Program-made: the position numbers and the translations under genes
In this document: in pieces, positions 33,300 to 42,230 of the stretch
Position numbering within the stretch: position 1 is the stretch's first letter
How the letters are laid out: every line of letters starts with the position of its first letter
Source: Pedobacter hiemivivus
GTDB taxonomy: Bacteria > Bacteroidota > Bacteroidia > Sphingobacteriales > Sphingobacteriaceae
Direction: 5' to 3'
DNA length: 64,000 nucleotides
NCBI RefSeq assembly: GCF_004331685.1
Contig: NZ_SJSM01000001.1
Coordinates: forward strand, 678,994-742,993
Notes under the pieces: model-generated
What the model saw: only the letters and a program-made list of their open reading frames with translations
The model's database searches: none
What the model was told of the DNA's origin: nothing

Positions 33300-33749
33300 G
33301 CCGAATTAATAATGCCGACTCTTTTTGCTTAAATCAAATAAATTGATAATTAGATATTAATCTTGCATTTTAGAGAATTAAAGCCACCTTAATTAATGCT
33401 TTATTATTATTTTATTAATTGGGCACCACGTAATTTATGAAAGATTAAAACATGCCAATGTGATAATCTAAATAAATAACCAAATAATAAATTTCAAAAA
33501 GCAAAACTGTGTATGACCAAAAACCTAACCTATTCAACCAACCGATCCGGCTTATTTACTTGCCTGCTAAAATATAGCCTGGCAAATTAATAAGATCTGG
33601 CAGAAAAAGACTGAAGGCCTTAAACCAGCCTGTTTTAACCAACATAAACCAAACCTTCATGAGCATTAACAAGCATTTTATTTTAAAACAGCTAGTCTGT
33701 TTTACATCAATACCCTTAACTCCAGTTTTCAATATGGAGCTTAAAAAAC
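33300..33749. other. Long leader region before SusC
   Basis: About 450 bases lie between the palindromic element and the SusC start. The region is AT-rich and holds the AATAACCAAATA motif at 33475 and two short frames: 25 codons at 33513 and 43 codons at 33659, the latter overlapping the SusC start. Neither looks like a conserved protein. A long untranslated leader with RNA-level control is possible but not demonstrated. Confidence 0.45.
33475..33486 (+). promoter_or_regulatory. AATAACCAAATA leader motif
   Basis: This 12-mer lies in the long SusC leader. It recurs exactly at 61542-61553 and 63007-63018. Confidence 0.35.
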
Positions 33750-36700
33750 ATGTATCTAAACTTAACCGAAATGAAAATAAAGATCTATAAATATCATCTG
33801 ATCTTACTCCTGACTTTCGTTATCGGAGTAGCTCATGGTCAGAATAAGCAAATCACCCTTAAAGGTGTAGTTGTTGATAAAACTCAGCAACCGATTGGGG
33901 GAGCATCTGTAAGCATCATTGGCGTTGCAGATCAAAAAGGCACTATAACGGATGCAAATGGAAAATTTAAAATCAATGCAACTATTAATTCGACGATAAG
34001 AATAAGCTTTATAGGCTTCATTACCCAGCAAATTGGGATCAAATCGGATGCGGAATTAAAAGTTGTGTTGCAAGAAGATCCAAAAATCCTGAATGAAGTG
34101 GTAGTTGTAGCCATGGGAATTAAGCAGGATGCCAAATCTTTAGGCTACGCCAGACAGAGCATTGACCCAACTTCAATGACTGAGGCCAGGGGAAGTAGTT
34201 TATTGGACATGCTCGCTGGTAAGGTTGCGGGGATGCAGATCATTTCCGGAGGCGGCCCAGGTGCATCAACACGGGTAGTGCTAAGGGGTAATAACTCGCT
34301 GACTGGAAACAACCAGCCCTTATTTGTAATTGACGGAATACCTGTACTGAATGGATCAGGAGAAAATGGTGACCTGGATTTTGGTAGCCCGGTGAATAAT
34401 ATTAATCCTGATGAAGTAGAAAACATTGAGGTTTTAAAGGGCGCAAATGCCGCAGCTTTATACGGATCCGATGCCGCAAATGGTGTAATATTAATTACCA
34501 CAAAAAAGGCAGGTAGAAAACAGGGACTCGGTATCAGTTATGGCTTTAATGCCATGTTTGGACACCTATACAACTTCCCTACCTATCAGAACATTTACGG
34601 TGCGGGTCAGGGTAACGCTTTTAAAAGAGAAGGAATGAATTATTTTGGAAACTCTAATAATGGTGTAAATTTTAATCCGGACTTACCTTACGGAATATGG
34701 AATCCTAATATGGGAAACCAAGATCAGCGTTCCTGGGGTATGCCGATGCTGGGATTTGATGTTGTTGGTAGAAATGGTGTAGTGAAAGAATACATACCAC
34801 AACCTCAAACCATCGAGAATATGTATAAAATCTCTAATACCATTACCAACAGTTTTGCGATCGATAAAGTTACCGACGTATTGAGTCTGAGGTTTTCATA
34901 TACCGGGCAAAAAGCAGATGATATTCTGGAAAATTTCAATATCATGAGTAGACATAATTTTAACCTAAGAAGCACAGCTAAAATTACCGACTACCTGGAT
35001 ATTGATGCCAATGTCAGATATATTTATGAAAATACGGACAATAGAGGCTACCGCAACGCTAGCAATAGAAACCCATTGTATGTGATGGCCAACTTGCCAA
35101 GAGATGCTTCTTATGAGGAGTTGGTGCCCTGGAAACAAGCTGGTGGTATGCCCTTTAACTTCAATGGTTTTGTAAACCCATTTTGGTTGTTAAATGAAAC
35201 ACCGAACCAGGACGACAAAAGTTCCCTTAACGCGGGCCTGACTGCTAACATCAGGTTCAACAATTTATTAAGACTGAGATTAGTAGCCTCAACTGAAATG
35301 CAACAAGGAAAGGGCTGGGATCTTACGAATTTATATAGCCCTTGGGACGTTGATGGTGAATACAATAAGTGGAATCGAACCAGTACCAACAACAATTTCA
35401 ACGGTTTATTTTCCTTTAACAAAAAGATTCAGCAAGATTTTACCCTTAACTCGAATCTTGGCGCATCCATACAAAATATCAAGGCCGATAAATTATCGAA
35501 CAGGGCTTTCATGCTGATCACCCCGGATTTGGCAAGCATTGCCAATGCCAAAGGACTTATTGGCGTTACACCGGAGATAGAAAAGAAAGACAAACAAGCC
35601 ATTTTTGGAATGGGTAATGTTGGATACAAGAACTGGGCATATTTAGAAGCTACAGCACGTAATGAATGGTCAAGTGCTTTATCTCCAAAAAACTCTTCTT
35701 ACTTCTACTATTCATTCAGCAGCAGTTTAATATTGACCGATGCACTTAAAATAGATAAAAAAGTACTTTCATATCTTAAATTGAGGGGCTCTTTTGCCCA
35801 GGTTGGAAATGACACCGGTTTTGACAGGCTTTACAGCGGATATTATAGAGCCAATGACGGCACTTTCCAAGGTATCCCCTATTTTACTGGCGAGGACGTG
35901 CTGAAGAATCCAAATCTTAAGCCAGAACAAACCCAATCATGGGAATTTGGAGCAGAAATGAAACTCTGGAACGGCCGTGTGAACGCGGATGTAACCTATT
36001 ATAACAAACGTACCAATGACCAGATTGTGGAGGCCGATGCACCATTGGCCAGTGGTTACCGTAGAACGATAATCAACGCAGGTGAGGTTCAAAACAAGGG
36101 ACTGGAAGTAAGTTTGATGGTTAACCCGATTAAAACAAAATTCTTTAACTGGAATACAACATTCAATTGGGCCAAAAACGATTCAAAAGTACTCTCCCTG
36201 AATAATGGTGTGGCCCGATATGAGATGGCCAGCGGTGATAACATCAAACTTTATGCAGAAGTTGGAAAACCTTATGGTGTTTTCTATGGCAACGATTATA
36301 AGCGGAATAGTGACGGCGCAATTTACGTTGGCGTAGACGGAAAGGCTAAGTTTTTGCCTGATCAGTATTTGGGTTCTATACAAGCCGACTGGTTTGGAGG
36401 CTGGCAAAATAGTTTCAGAGTTGGGCCAGTTGATATGGGTTTTATGATTGACTTCCAGTCTGGAGGAAAAGTATGGTCTTATACCGCATTTAGAGGTGGT
36501 ATTGATGGCAGTACCGTCCAATCTTTAGATGGACGCTATGATGCGTTGGTATCTGAACTGATATTGGGAGAAAATGGGGATGAAAGAAGAGGATTTCTTC
36601 AGCCGGGAAACACGATTAAAGCAGGCGCCAATTACCTGGAGAATTATGTAGCTTATCCAGATGGCTTTCGTCCAAAAGGAGTTCAACTGGGTAATACAGT

Positions 36701-37061
36701 ATACGATCCATCTGTTGGTTCATTCTGGGCAGAAAAACCTTCTATGGCATGGGTAGCTCCAATGGACCACTGGACGCACAACAGCGGTTCTAGCGCTGCC
36801 AGATATATTTATGATGCTTCTTATATTAAATTAAGAGAAGTAACCCTTGGCTACAGCCTAAAAAACACCTGGTTTAAAGGAACTCCGGTTAAAGGAGCCA
36901 GGGTCGCATTCGTAGGCCGTAACGTAGCCATATTATATCAGAACACACCAAAAGGGCTAGATCCTCAAGCGACCTCTACAACAGGCAATGCCCAGGGTTT
37001 TGAAAGAGGATTCAGTTTACCGATGGCAACCTGGGGATTTGATGTTAAACTATCATTTTAA
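33750..37061 (+). CDS. SusC/RagA TonB-linked outer-membrane transporter
   Basis: This 1103-aa protein has a signal peptide (start possibly at residue 8, position 33771), a carboxypeptidase-regulatory-like domain (about 37-112), a plug with QPLFVIDGIPVLNGSGENG and IEVLKGANAAALYGSDAANG, and a large barrel ending in a terminal Phe. No STN domain is present, so it is not wired to a FecR. It imports oligosaccharides with its SusD partner, whose gene starts 11 bases later, and is the first gene of a four-gene operon with a GH99-like and a BACON-LRR lipoprotein. Confidence 0.95.
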   Translation: MYLNLTEMKIKIYKYHLILLLTFVIGVAHGQNKQITLKGVVVDKTQQPIGGASVSIIGVADQKGTITDANGKFKINATINSTIRISFIGFITQQIGIKSDAELKVVLQEDPKILNEVVVVAMGIKQDAKSLGYARQSIDPTSMTEARGSSLLDMLAGKVAGMQIISGGGPGASTRVVLRGNNSLTGNNQPLFVIDGIPVLNGSGENGDLDFGSPVNNINPDEVENIEVLKGANAAALYGSDAANGVILITTKKAGRKQGLGISYGFNAMFGHLYNFPTYQNIYGAGQGNAFKREGMNYFGNSNNGVNFNPDLPYGIWNPNMGNQDQRSWGMPMLGFDVVGRNGVVKEYIPQPQTIENMYKISNTITNSFAIDKVTDVLSLRFSYTGQKADDILENFNIMSRHNFNLRSTAKITDYLDIDANVRYIYENTDNRGYRNASNRNPLYVMANLPRDASYEELVPWKQAGGMPFNFNGFVNPFWLLNETPNQDDKSSLNAGLTANIRFNNLLRLRLVASTEMQQGKGWDLTNLYSPWDVDGEYNKWNRTSTNNNFNGLFSFNKKIQQDFTLNSNLGASIQNIKADKLSNRAFMLITPDLASIANAKGLIGVTPEIEKKDKQAIFGMGNVGYKNWAYLEATARNEWSSALSPKNSSYFYYSFSSSLILTDALKIDKKVLSYLKLRGSFAQVGNDTGFDRLYSGYYRANDGTFQGIPYFTGEDVLKNPNLKPEQTQSWEFGAEMKLWNGRVNADVTYYNKRTNDQIVEADAPLASGYRRTIINAGEVQNKGLEVSLMVNPIKTKFFNWNTTFNWAKNDSKVLSLNNGVARYEMASGDNIKLYAEVGKPYGVFYGNDYKRNSDGAIYVGVDGKAKFLPDQYLGSIQADWFGGWQNSFRVGPVDMGFMIDFQSGGKVWSYTAFRGGIDGSTVQSLDGRYDALVSELILGENGDERRGFLQPGNTIKAGANYLENYVAYPDGFRPKGVQLGNTVYDPSVGSFWAEKPSMAWVAPMDHWTHNSGSSAARYIYDASYIKLREVTLGYSLKNTWFKGTPVKGARVAFVGRNVAILYQNTPKGLDPQATSTTGNAQGFERGFSLPMATWGFDVKLSF

Positions 37062-37072
37062 AAAATACGATA

Positions 37073-39085
37073 ATGAGAAAAATAGCTTATATATTATCTT
37101 TCATTTTCTTAGGAGCTGCCTTTCAAAGCTGTACAAAGAATTTTGAAGAAACCAATAGAAATAATAACAAGGTCTATTCCGTAGATGCCAATGACATTTT
37201 TGCAGGTACAGTTGTGCGTACCATGAAACTCATTCAGGAACTGAATTTCAACAAATTGATGAACTTTTCCAGATACGCAGTGGTTGGTTTTGCTACAAAT
37301 CCATCCCAGGATATTGGAGATAATTATTTCAGTCAGTTTTATGTGGGGATCCTCCGGGACCTGCTGAAATTAGAAAAAGATTATGCTGGTAAACCAGAAT
37401 ATGCCAATCGTTTGGCTATCGTAAAAACCTGGAAATCTTATGTATTCTACATGATGGCCTCTATATACGGCAGTGTGCCAATGAGCGACGCTTTAAGTGT
37501 TGCTGGCGAAAATAAAATCAACTTCAAATATGATTCAGAGCAGGAAATTTATACGCAAGTCCTAAACGACCTTAAAAATGCCGGGGATCTATATAGCAGC
37601 TCAGCTACTTATCCAAACGACCTGATACAACGTGACCCAGTATTTGGCGGCGCTACTTTTGGAAAATCGAATCTGGTAAAATGGCAAAAGTTTACCAATA
37701 CCTTGCGTTTAAATGTGGCCATGCATGTACAAAATATATCCATGGATTTGGCCAGAGAACATGCAACTGCAGTAATGAACGATGACTCAAAATTAATCTC
37801 TTCATTAGATGAGATGGTTAAATTGCAATGGGGTAGCGACGAGTCTCTAAGTGCTTCTTATTATTACACCAGATTCATCAAGAATGTGACTACTTTCAGT
37901 GAAATGACCTACCCTGCCCTGGGCGAATATTTTTCGACTTACCTGTTTTCTTATAACGATCCTAGAATAGGTGCTTATGCTATGAAAGCGAATGTAATGG
38001 CGCCAGCCGGGACAAGACCTATGTTATATTCGGACACCTTAACCCGTGCGCACCTCAAATTCTGTACACTTAAGGACTGCCCAACTTTTGCGGCACACCA
38101 GGCTGATGGTAAAAATGCCAGCCGGGTCGATTCTATCCTGGTAGAGTATGCAATGCCGTATGTACCACTCCCTGAATTAAATAGTTTGGCTGCAGGTTGG
38201 GAATGGGCTTTTGTACCTGGACAAACTTATCGCTATAATGATCCCTTGGGTAGCAAGAATAGCCCTTACAATTTCTCTTTTGTGCATACCGATTTTGTAA
38301 AAGAGAATGCCAGCATGGTCTTACTAAATTGGGCCGATACCTATTTCCTTAAAGCGGAAGCCGAAATGCTCTTTGGTTCGGAAGGAAAAGCACAACTATA
38401 CTACGAACAAGGTGTTAAAGCTTCTTTTGCACAATATAATTTAGGAGGCGTAGACAATTACCTTGCACAAAACGGCATAAAATGGAATACTGACGGCAAA
38501 GGATTTGCGGACAGACGCTTATTATACCGTGCCAGTATCCGTGGAAAAGGTGGCCGCGACAATCACCTGGAACAAATTTATAAACAACGTTACATAGCGG
38601 ATTATTTAAACTGTTTAGAAGGCTGGAACCTGGAACGCAGGACACGCGCACTTCGTTTTCCACCATTTTTGGCCAATGGTGGCAGCAGTGATGTAGAAGG
38701 ATACAATTCCGTTTATAATTACTGGACCGAGCGTTTTGTCTATCCAATTGTAGAGCAGAGTAAAAACACTGAATCCTACTACAACGGGATTGAAAACCTA
38801 AAAGCAGTAAGTCCATATTACAGGGGAGACAGATGGGGAGATAATGTTTATACTTCCCTGGGTTTTGCAAAATTGAACCCCGATCTCATCTTCGCCGAAA
38901 GAATATATGGTGGCAATAAAATCATCAAACCTAATTGTGAGTATTTCAATAAGAAATACGGTAAAACCTATGAGGAAGTTGTAGTAACCGCAAAAGCGAT
39001 GACTGGAGAGACAGATGAAAACATTGCCTTAACCAAGGCTTTCAGTTATAACTTCAGGTCACTTTTGAAGACCTATATACCTTAA
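37073..39085 (+). CDS. SusD/RagB family lipoprotein, large form
   Basis: This 670-aa protein is longer than typical SusD (about 500-550). It has a lipoprotein signal with Cys at about residue 20 (FQSCTK) and the SusD-like helical fold. Recognisable segments are VKTWKSYVFYMMASIYGSVP (about 117-136), KWQKFTNTLRLNVAMHVQN (about 203-221) and NWADTYFLKAEAEMLFG (about 420-436). The extra length is in the C-terminal third. It binds glycan at the surface with the SusC upstream. The fold looks closest to the SusD-like_2 group. Confidence 0.88.
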   Translation: MRKIAYILSFIFLGAAFQSCTKNFEETNRNNNKVYSVDANDIFAGTVVRTMKLIQELNFNKLMNFSRYAVVGFATNPSQDIGDNYFSQFYVGILRDLLKLEKDYAGKPEYANRLAIVKTWKSYVFYMMASIYGSVPMSDALSVAGENKINFKYDSEQEIYTQVLNDLKNAGDLYSSSATYPNDLIQRDPVFGGATFGKSNLVKWQKFTNTLRLNVAMHVQNISMDLAREHATAVMNDDSKLISSLDEMVKLQWGSDESLSASYYYTRFIKNVTTFSEMTYPALGEYFSTYLFSYNDPRIGAYAMKANVMAPAGTRPMLYSDTLTRAHLKFCTLKDCPTFAAHQADGKNASRVDSILVEYAMPYVPLPELNSLAAGWEWAFVPGQTYRYNDPLGSKNSPYNFSFVHTDFVKENASMVLLNWADTYFLKAEAEMLFGSEGKAQLYYEQGVKASFAQYNLGGVDNYLAQNGIKWNTDGKGFADRRLLYRASIRGKGGRDNHLEQIYKQRYIADYLNCLEGWNLERRTRALRFPPFLANGGSSDVEGYNSVYNYWTERFVYPIVEQSKNTESYYNGIENLKAVSPYYRGDRWGDNVYTSLGFAKLNPDLIFAERIYGGNKIIKPNCEYFNKKYGKTYEEVVVTAKAMTGETDENIALTKAFSYNFRSLLKTYIP

Positions 39086-39123
39086 CAGCTTAAAAAACAG
39101 AGATTATCTACATAGAAATAATC

Positions 39124-40395
39124 ATGATGAAAAGAAATATTAACATTGTATTGACAGGATTGACCATAGCCCTTATGGCCAGCTCCTGTAAAAAAGACAA
39201 AAGTCCGTCTATAGACGACTATCCATTAAACTATACGATTCCAAAAGTTGCTGTCAGTTCCGACATTCCGGTTGGCGCCTATGTTTATGATCCTTCTGGG
39301 GCCTTGGTTGCTGATGAAATTAAGTGGACAAGAATCACAGAAACATATAATACAAGTATTGGAAAGCTAGGGCCAAATGTTCAGCCGACATTGGGACGTT
39401 ACGAATTGAAACCTGTAATAGCAAGCGTTAGCCGTTTGGATTCAATCGCAAGATGGGCAAGAGAATCCAGAATCGATTTTTTGATCACCCCTCCAATTAG
39501 GGAAAATGGAAATGCCTTATTTCCGAATAACCTTAATGGTACAGATTCCTTATTGGTAAACATGTTTGCGGAACACAATACTGTACTTCCCTCAGTAAAT
39601 ATGGGCGAGATGAAGTACGCCATATCAGTAGACATCCAAAATTTTAGTGCTGGATTGAGCAACAACCTACTTCTGGAAGGCGCCCCAGCTACTGTAATCA
39701 ATGTGAATGGACAAAATATAACCGTTACGCGCGAACAGCGCTTATACAACTTTTTGAAACGGATTTCTCTTTATTTTAAAGACCTAAACTATTATCATTC
39801 CCAGGGTCGCCCAGTGCTGGTCTTTATAGGCGCAGATAAATTGTACACGGAAGACAGTAAAAAGGTGTATGACAATATCCGTAGCGTTATTAAAGAGCAA
39901 ACAGGAAAAGATGTTTACATCATTGCCCGTCAGCCACAATGGACACCATCTGCACGCTTTGAGTATTTCTTTAATAAGGGAAAAGTTGATGCCGTAAGCA
40001 TGGATAATATGTGTAATGTGGGTGGCGGTGCCACTGGCTGGGATAGAAGTTATTTGCTAAACCGATTAATTAATGAGAATTATAAGCTGAATAAGGACTA
40101 TCTGTCTAAAAATTTCGGTATTGATTTTATTCCATCAGTATCTCCATCTTATACCACTTACATCAACAACGCCAACCCGGACTATAGCGCTCCTACGATC
40201 AGAAAAAATGAAAATGACTTCAGAGAGCGTTGTAACGTTGCCAAGATGAATTTAGGGAATAACCGTATGGTACTTATTGAATCGATGAACAATTGGACAT
40301 GGGATTCACAAATTGAGCCGACAGTATCTAATTACGGAGAAGGATATGGAAGCAAGTATCTGGATATCGTGCGTCAAGAGTTCAAAGTTCAATAA
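39124..40395 (+). CDS. GH99-like lipoprotein lacking the catalytic Glu pair
   Basis: This 423-aa lipoprotein (Cys at residue 22 in SSCKKDK) has a GH99/WbsX-like barrel: GAYVYDPSG at about 57, IDFLITPP, GRPVLVFIGADKLY and VDAVSMDN. The C-terminal loop reads SMNNWTWDSQIEP (387-399) where active relatives have a Trp-Asn-Glu-Trp-x-Glu-Gly-Thr pattern, so the Glu pair is Asn390 and Trp393. It is therefore probably a surface glycan-binding protein derived from an enzyme, in the operon position where SusE/SusF-type proteins usually lie. Activity by other residues cannot be excluded. Confidence 0.7.
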   Translation: MMKRNINIVLTGLTIALMASSCKKDKSPSIDDYPLNYTIPKVAVSSDIPVGAYVYDPSGALVADEIKWTRITETYNTSIGKLGPNVQPTLGRYELKPVIASVSRLDSIARWARESRIDFLITPPIRENGNALFPNNLNGTDSLLVNMFAEHNTVLPSVNMGEMKYAISVDIQNFSAGLSNNLLLEGAPATVINVNGQNITVTREQRLYNFLKRISLYFKDLNYYHSQGRPVLVFIGADKLYTEDSKKVYDNIRSVIKEQTGKDVYIIARQPQWTPSARFEYFFNKGKVDAVSMDNMCNVGGGATGWDRSYLLNRLINENYKLNKDYLSKNFGIDFIPSVSPSYTTYINNANPDYSAPTIRKNENDFRERCNVAKMNLGNNRMVLIESMNNWTWDSQIEPTVSNYGEGYGSKYLDIVRQEFKVQ

Positions 40396-40418
40396 AAACA
40401 GTTTAATTATAATCAATT

Positions 40419-41879
40419 ATGAAAAGAACATCAATATTCAGCTTAATACTCCTGATGATTGTTTTGGTAAATTGTTCAAAAGACCCCAATCAGGCACCAG
40501 ATAAACCCACCATAACTCTTGAAAGGGATGTTTATGAATATCTAAATACCGACAGGACAGGAACTGCCGCTATTACCGTTACAGGAAACATAGAATGGAC
40601 CGTTGAAACACTGGCAGAACAATCCTGGTTCGGTGTGGTTAAAAAAGGCGATCAGCTTGAGTTTTCCATGGAGGAAAATGCCAGTCTGTATGACAGGGTG
40701 GCTAAGGTTAAAGTCAGCAGTACCGACAAAAGCTTAAGCAAAATCATCGTGATTAAACAGCACGGAAATACCCCGACTCTTATTGTTGATAAAACTGCGT
40801 TGAAATTCCTAAACCCTGGTGACAATGCTACTGTAGAGATCAGGAGCAATATGTCATGGTCCTTAACTTCTACCGCAGATTGGTTAACCTGGGAGATTAA
40901 TGGAGACCAGGTTAAACTGATCGCTACAGCAAATCCTGCTGAAGGTGAGCGCAGCGCAATTGTTACGGTAAATGCGGACTCTCCAATCTTCAATCAGACT
41001 ATCACTGTTACGCAAAAAGGTACTGTAGAGTTTGATATCAACACAAAAAACGTCCAGTTTACCAAAGATGGCAGTTCTGTAGACGTACTAATCACAACCA
41101 ATCAGCAATGGAATTATGTAACAAGTACGGCCCCCTGGTTTACTGTGGTAAGAGACGGAGGTAAACTAACGGTTACTGCTCCTAAAAACAACTTTATCGA
41201 TCAGAGCGGAACCATTACGATTACTTATGGTGCCATAAATGTTGTGGTTAGTGTTAAACAGGCTGGTATTACTACGGGAAATGAACTGGACAAACAGGTT
41301 TTAATTGCGATATACAATTCAATGGGCGGTGCCAATTGGACAGGTACCAAATGGAATATTACAGCGCCATTAACAGAGGCTACGGCAGCTGCGAGCTGGA
41401 GTGGAGTAGTTGTAGCGAAAGTAAACGGTGTTGACAGGGTAAGAGCATTAAATTTCGGAGCAAAAAACCTAAAAGGGCCTATTCCGCCTCAAATTGGTTT
41501 CCTAAGTGAGCTGGTTACCATTGATATGAATAACAACAACCAGCAGCTAACAGGAACAATCCCAGCAACGATGGGTAATCTGGCCAATCTTACCGCTTTG
41601 ACATTAAGCAGATCTGGTCTGACAGGTACGATTCCTGTTGAATTTGCAAATCTGACCAAATTGACCTCGCTTCAGATGCATACCTCTAATTTTATAGGGC
41701 CAATTCCAGCTAATGTTTTCAGCAAAATGCCAAACCTTAATTCATTAGAATTGAGACTTAACAATTTTACAGGGCCATTACCGGCAGATATGGCAACCCA
41801 TCCTAAAAAAGCGAGTTGGAATTTTGCCAATATATGCCCTCAAAACACAGGATTTGGTTTTACAAACTGTCCGTTATAA
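40419..41879 (+). CDS. BACON-repeat and leucine-rich-repeat surface lipoprotein
   Basis: This 486-aa lipoprotein (Cys at residue 20, LVNCSKD) has about three BACON domains (roughly 32-115, 117-203, 205-285; each with a Trp-rich turn such as SMSWSLTS or QQWNYVTSTAPWF) and a C-terminal leucine-rich repeat region (about 290-480) with plant-like LTGTIPATMGNLANLTAL-type repeats. BACON domains are linked to carbohydrate or mucin binding in Bacteroidota. It is the fourth gene of the SusCD operon and is followed by a strong terminator. Confidence 0.85.
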   Translation: MKRTSIFSLILLMIVLVNCSKDPNQAPDKPTITLERDVYEYLNTDRTGTAAITVTGNIEWTVETLAEQSWFGVVKKGDQLEFSMEENASLYDRVAKVKVSSTDKSLSKIIVIKQHGNTPTLIVDKTALKFLNPGDNATVEIRSNMSWSLTSTADWLTWEINGDQVKLIATANPAEGERSAIVTVNADSPIFNQTITVTQKGTVEFDINTKNVQFTKDGSSVDVLITTNQQWNYVTSTAPWFTVVRDGGKLTVTAPKNNFIDQSGTITITYGAINVVVSVKQAGITTGNELDKQVLIAIYNSMGGANWTGTKWNITAPLTEATAAASWSGVVVAKVNGVDRVRALNFGAKNLKGPIPPQIGFLSELVTIDMNNNNQQLTGTIPATMGNLANLTALTLSRSGLTGTIPVEFANLTKLTSLQMHTSNFIGPIPANVFSKMPNLNSLELRLNNFTGPLPADMATHPKKASWNFANICPQNTGFGFTNCPL

Positions 41880-41926
41880 GAGATAGGTGTATCGTCCGTT
41901 AGGATTGAATCATCTTTAATTAAATG

Positions 41927-41964
41927 AAAACGACCTGTGAGTTAAACTCACAGGTCGTTTTTTG
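41927..41964 (+). terminator. Intrinsic terminator after BACON-LRR gene
   Basis: A perfect 17-bp stem, AAAACGACCTGTGAGTT (41927-41943) with its complement at 41945-41961, is followed by further T. It ends the SusCD operon. Confidence 0.9.
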
Positions 41965-41988
41965 TTTATCAGTCTTTAGTAAACCCTA

Positions 41989-42060
41989 GTTAATATGCTG
42001 GATCATTTGGTTAATATCATGGATCATTTAGTTAATATGCTGGATTAAACTAAATGATCC
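41989..42060. repeat. 21-bp tandem repeat with inverted end
   Basis: Three head-to-tail copies of a unit with GTTAATATGCTGGATCATTT start at 41989, 42010 and 42031 (the last diverges after GGATT). An inverted end follows: GGATCATTTAGTT (42021-42033) pairs with AACTAAATGATCC (42048-42060). It lies between two terminators, so it is a transcription-poor spacer with a cruciform-capable repeat. Confidence 0.75.
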
Positions 42061-42064
42061 AGGC

Positions 42065-42107
42065 AAAAAATAGGGCGTATCATTAAACATGATACGCCCT
42101 ATTTTTT
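42065..42107. terminator. Bidirectional terminator between converging operons
   Basis: A 19-bp perfect stem, AAAAAATAGGGCGTATCAT (42065-42083) with its complement at 42089-42107, has a five-base loop. The A-run and T-run on either side make it usable from both strands. It separates the SusCD operon from the GH2 operon end. Confidence 0.9.
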
Positions 42108-42114
42108 GTCCGTT

Positions 42115-42197
42115 CGTCATGCTGAATTTATTTCAGCATCACTCCTGAGCATGTTTTGATAGCTGGTGCGAGGTCCTGAAATAAATTCAGCATGACG
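42115..42197. repeat. REP-like intergenic palindromic element B
   Basis: A 22-bp perfect inverted repeat starts at 42115 (CGTCATGCTGAA...) and ends at 42197. The centre contains GCGAGGTCCTGA (42168-42179), identical to that in element A (33251-33262), although the arms of the two elements differ in sequence. Confidence 0.75.
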
Positions 42198-42230
42198 ACC
42201 GTATTAGTAGAAGGTTCAAAAAACAATCTG

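Noticed and set aside
33513..33590. 25-codon frame in the SusC leader as a leader peptide
   Set aside because: No run of regulatory codons and no hairpin arrangement typical of attenuation was seen. The frame is compatible with chance.
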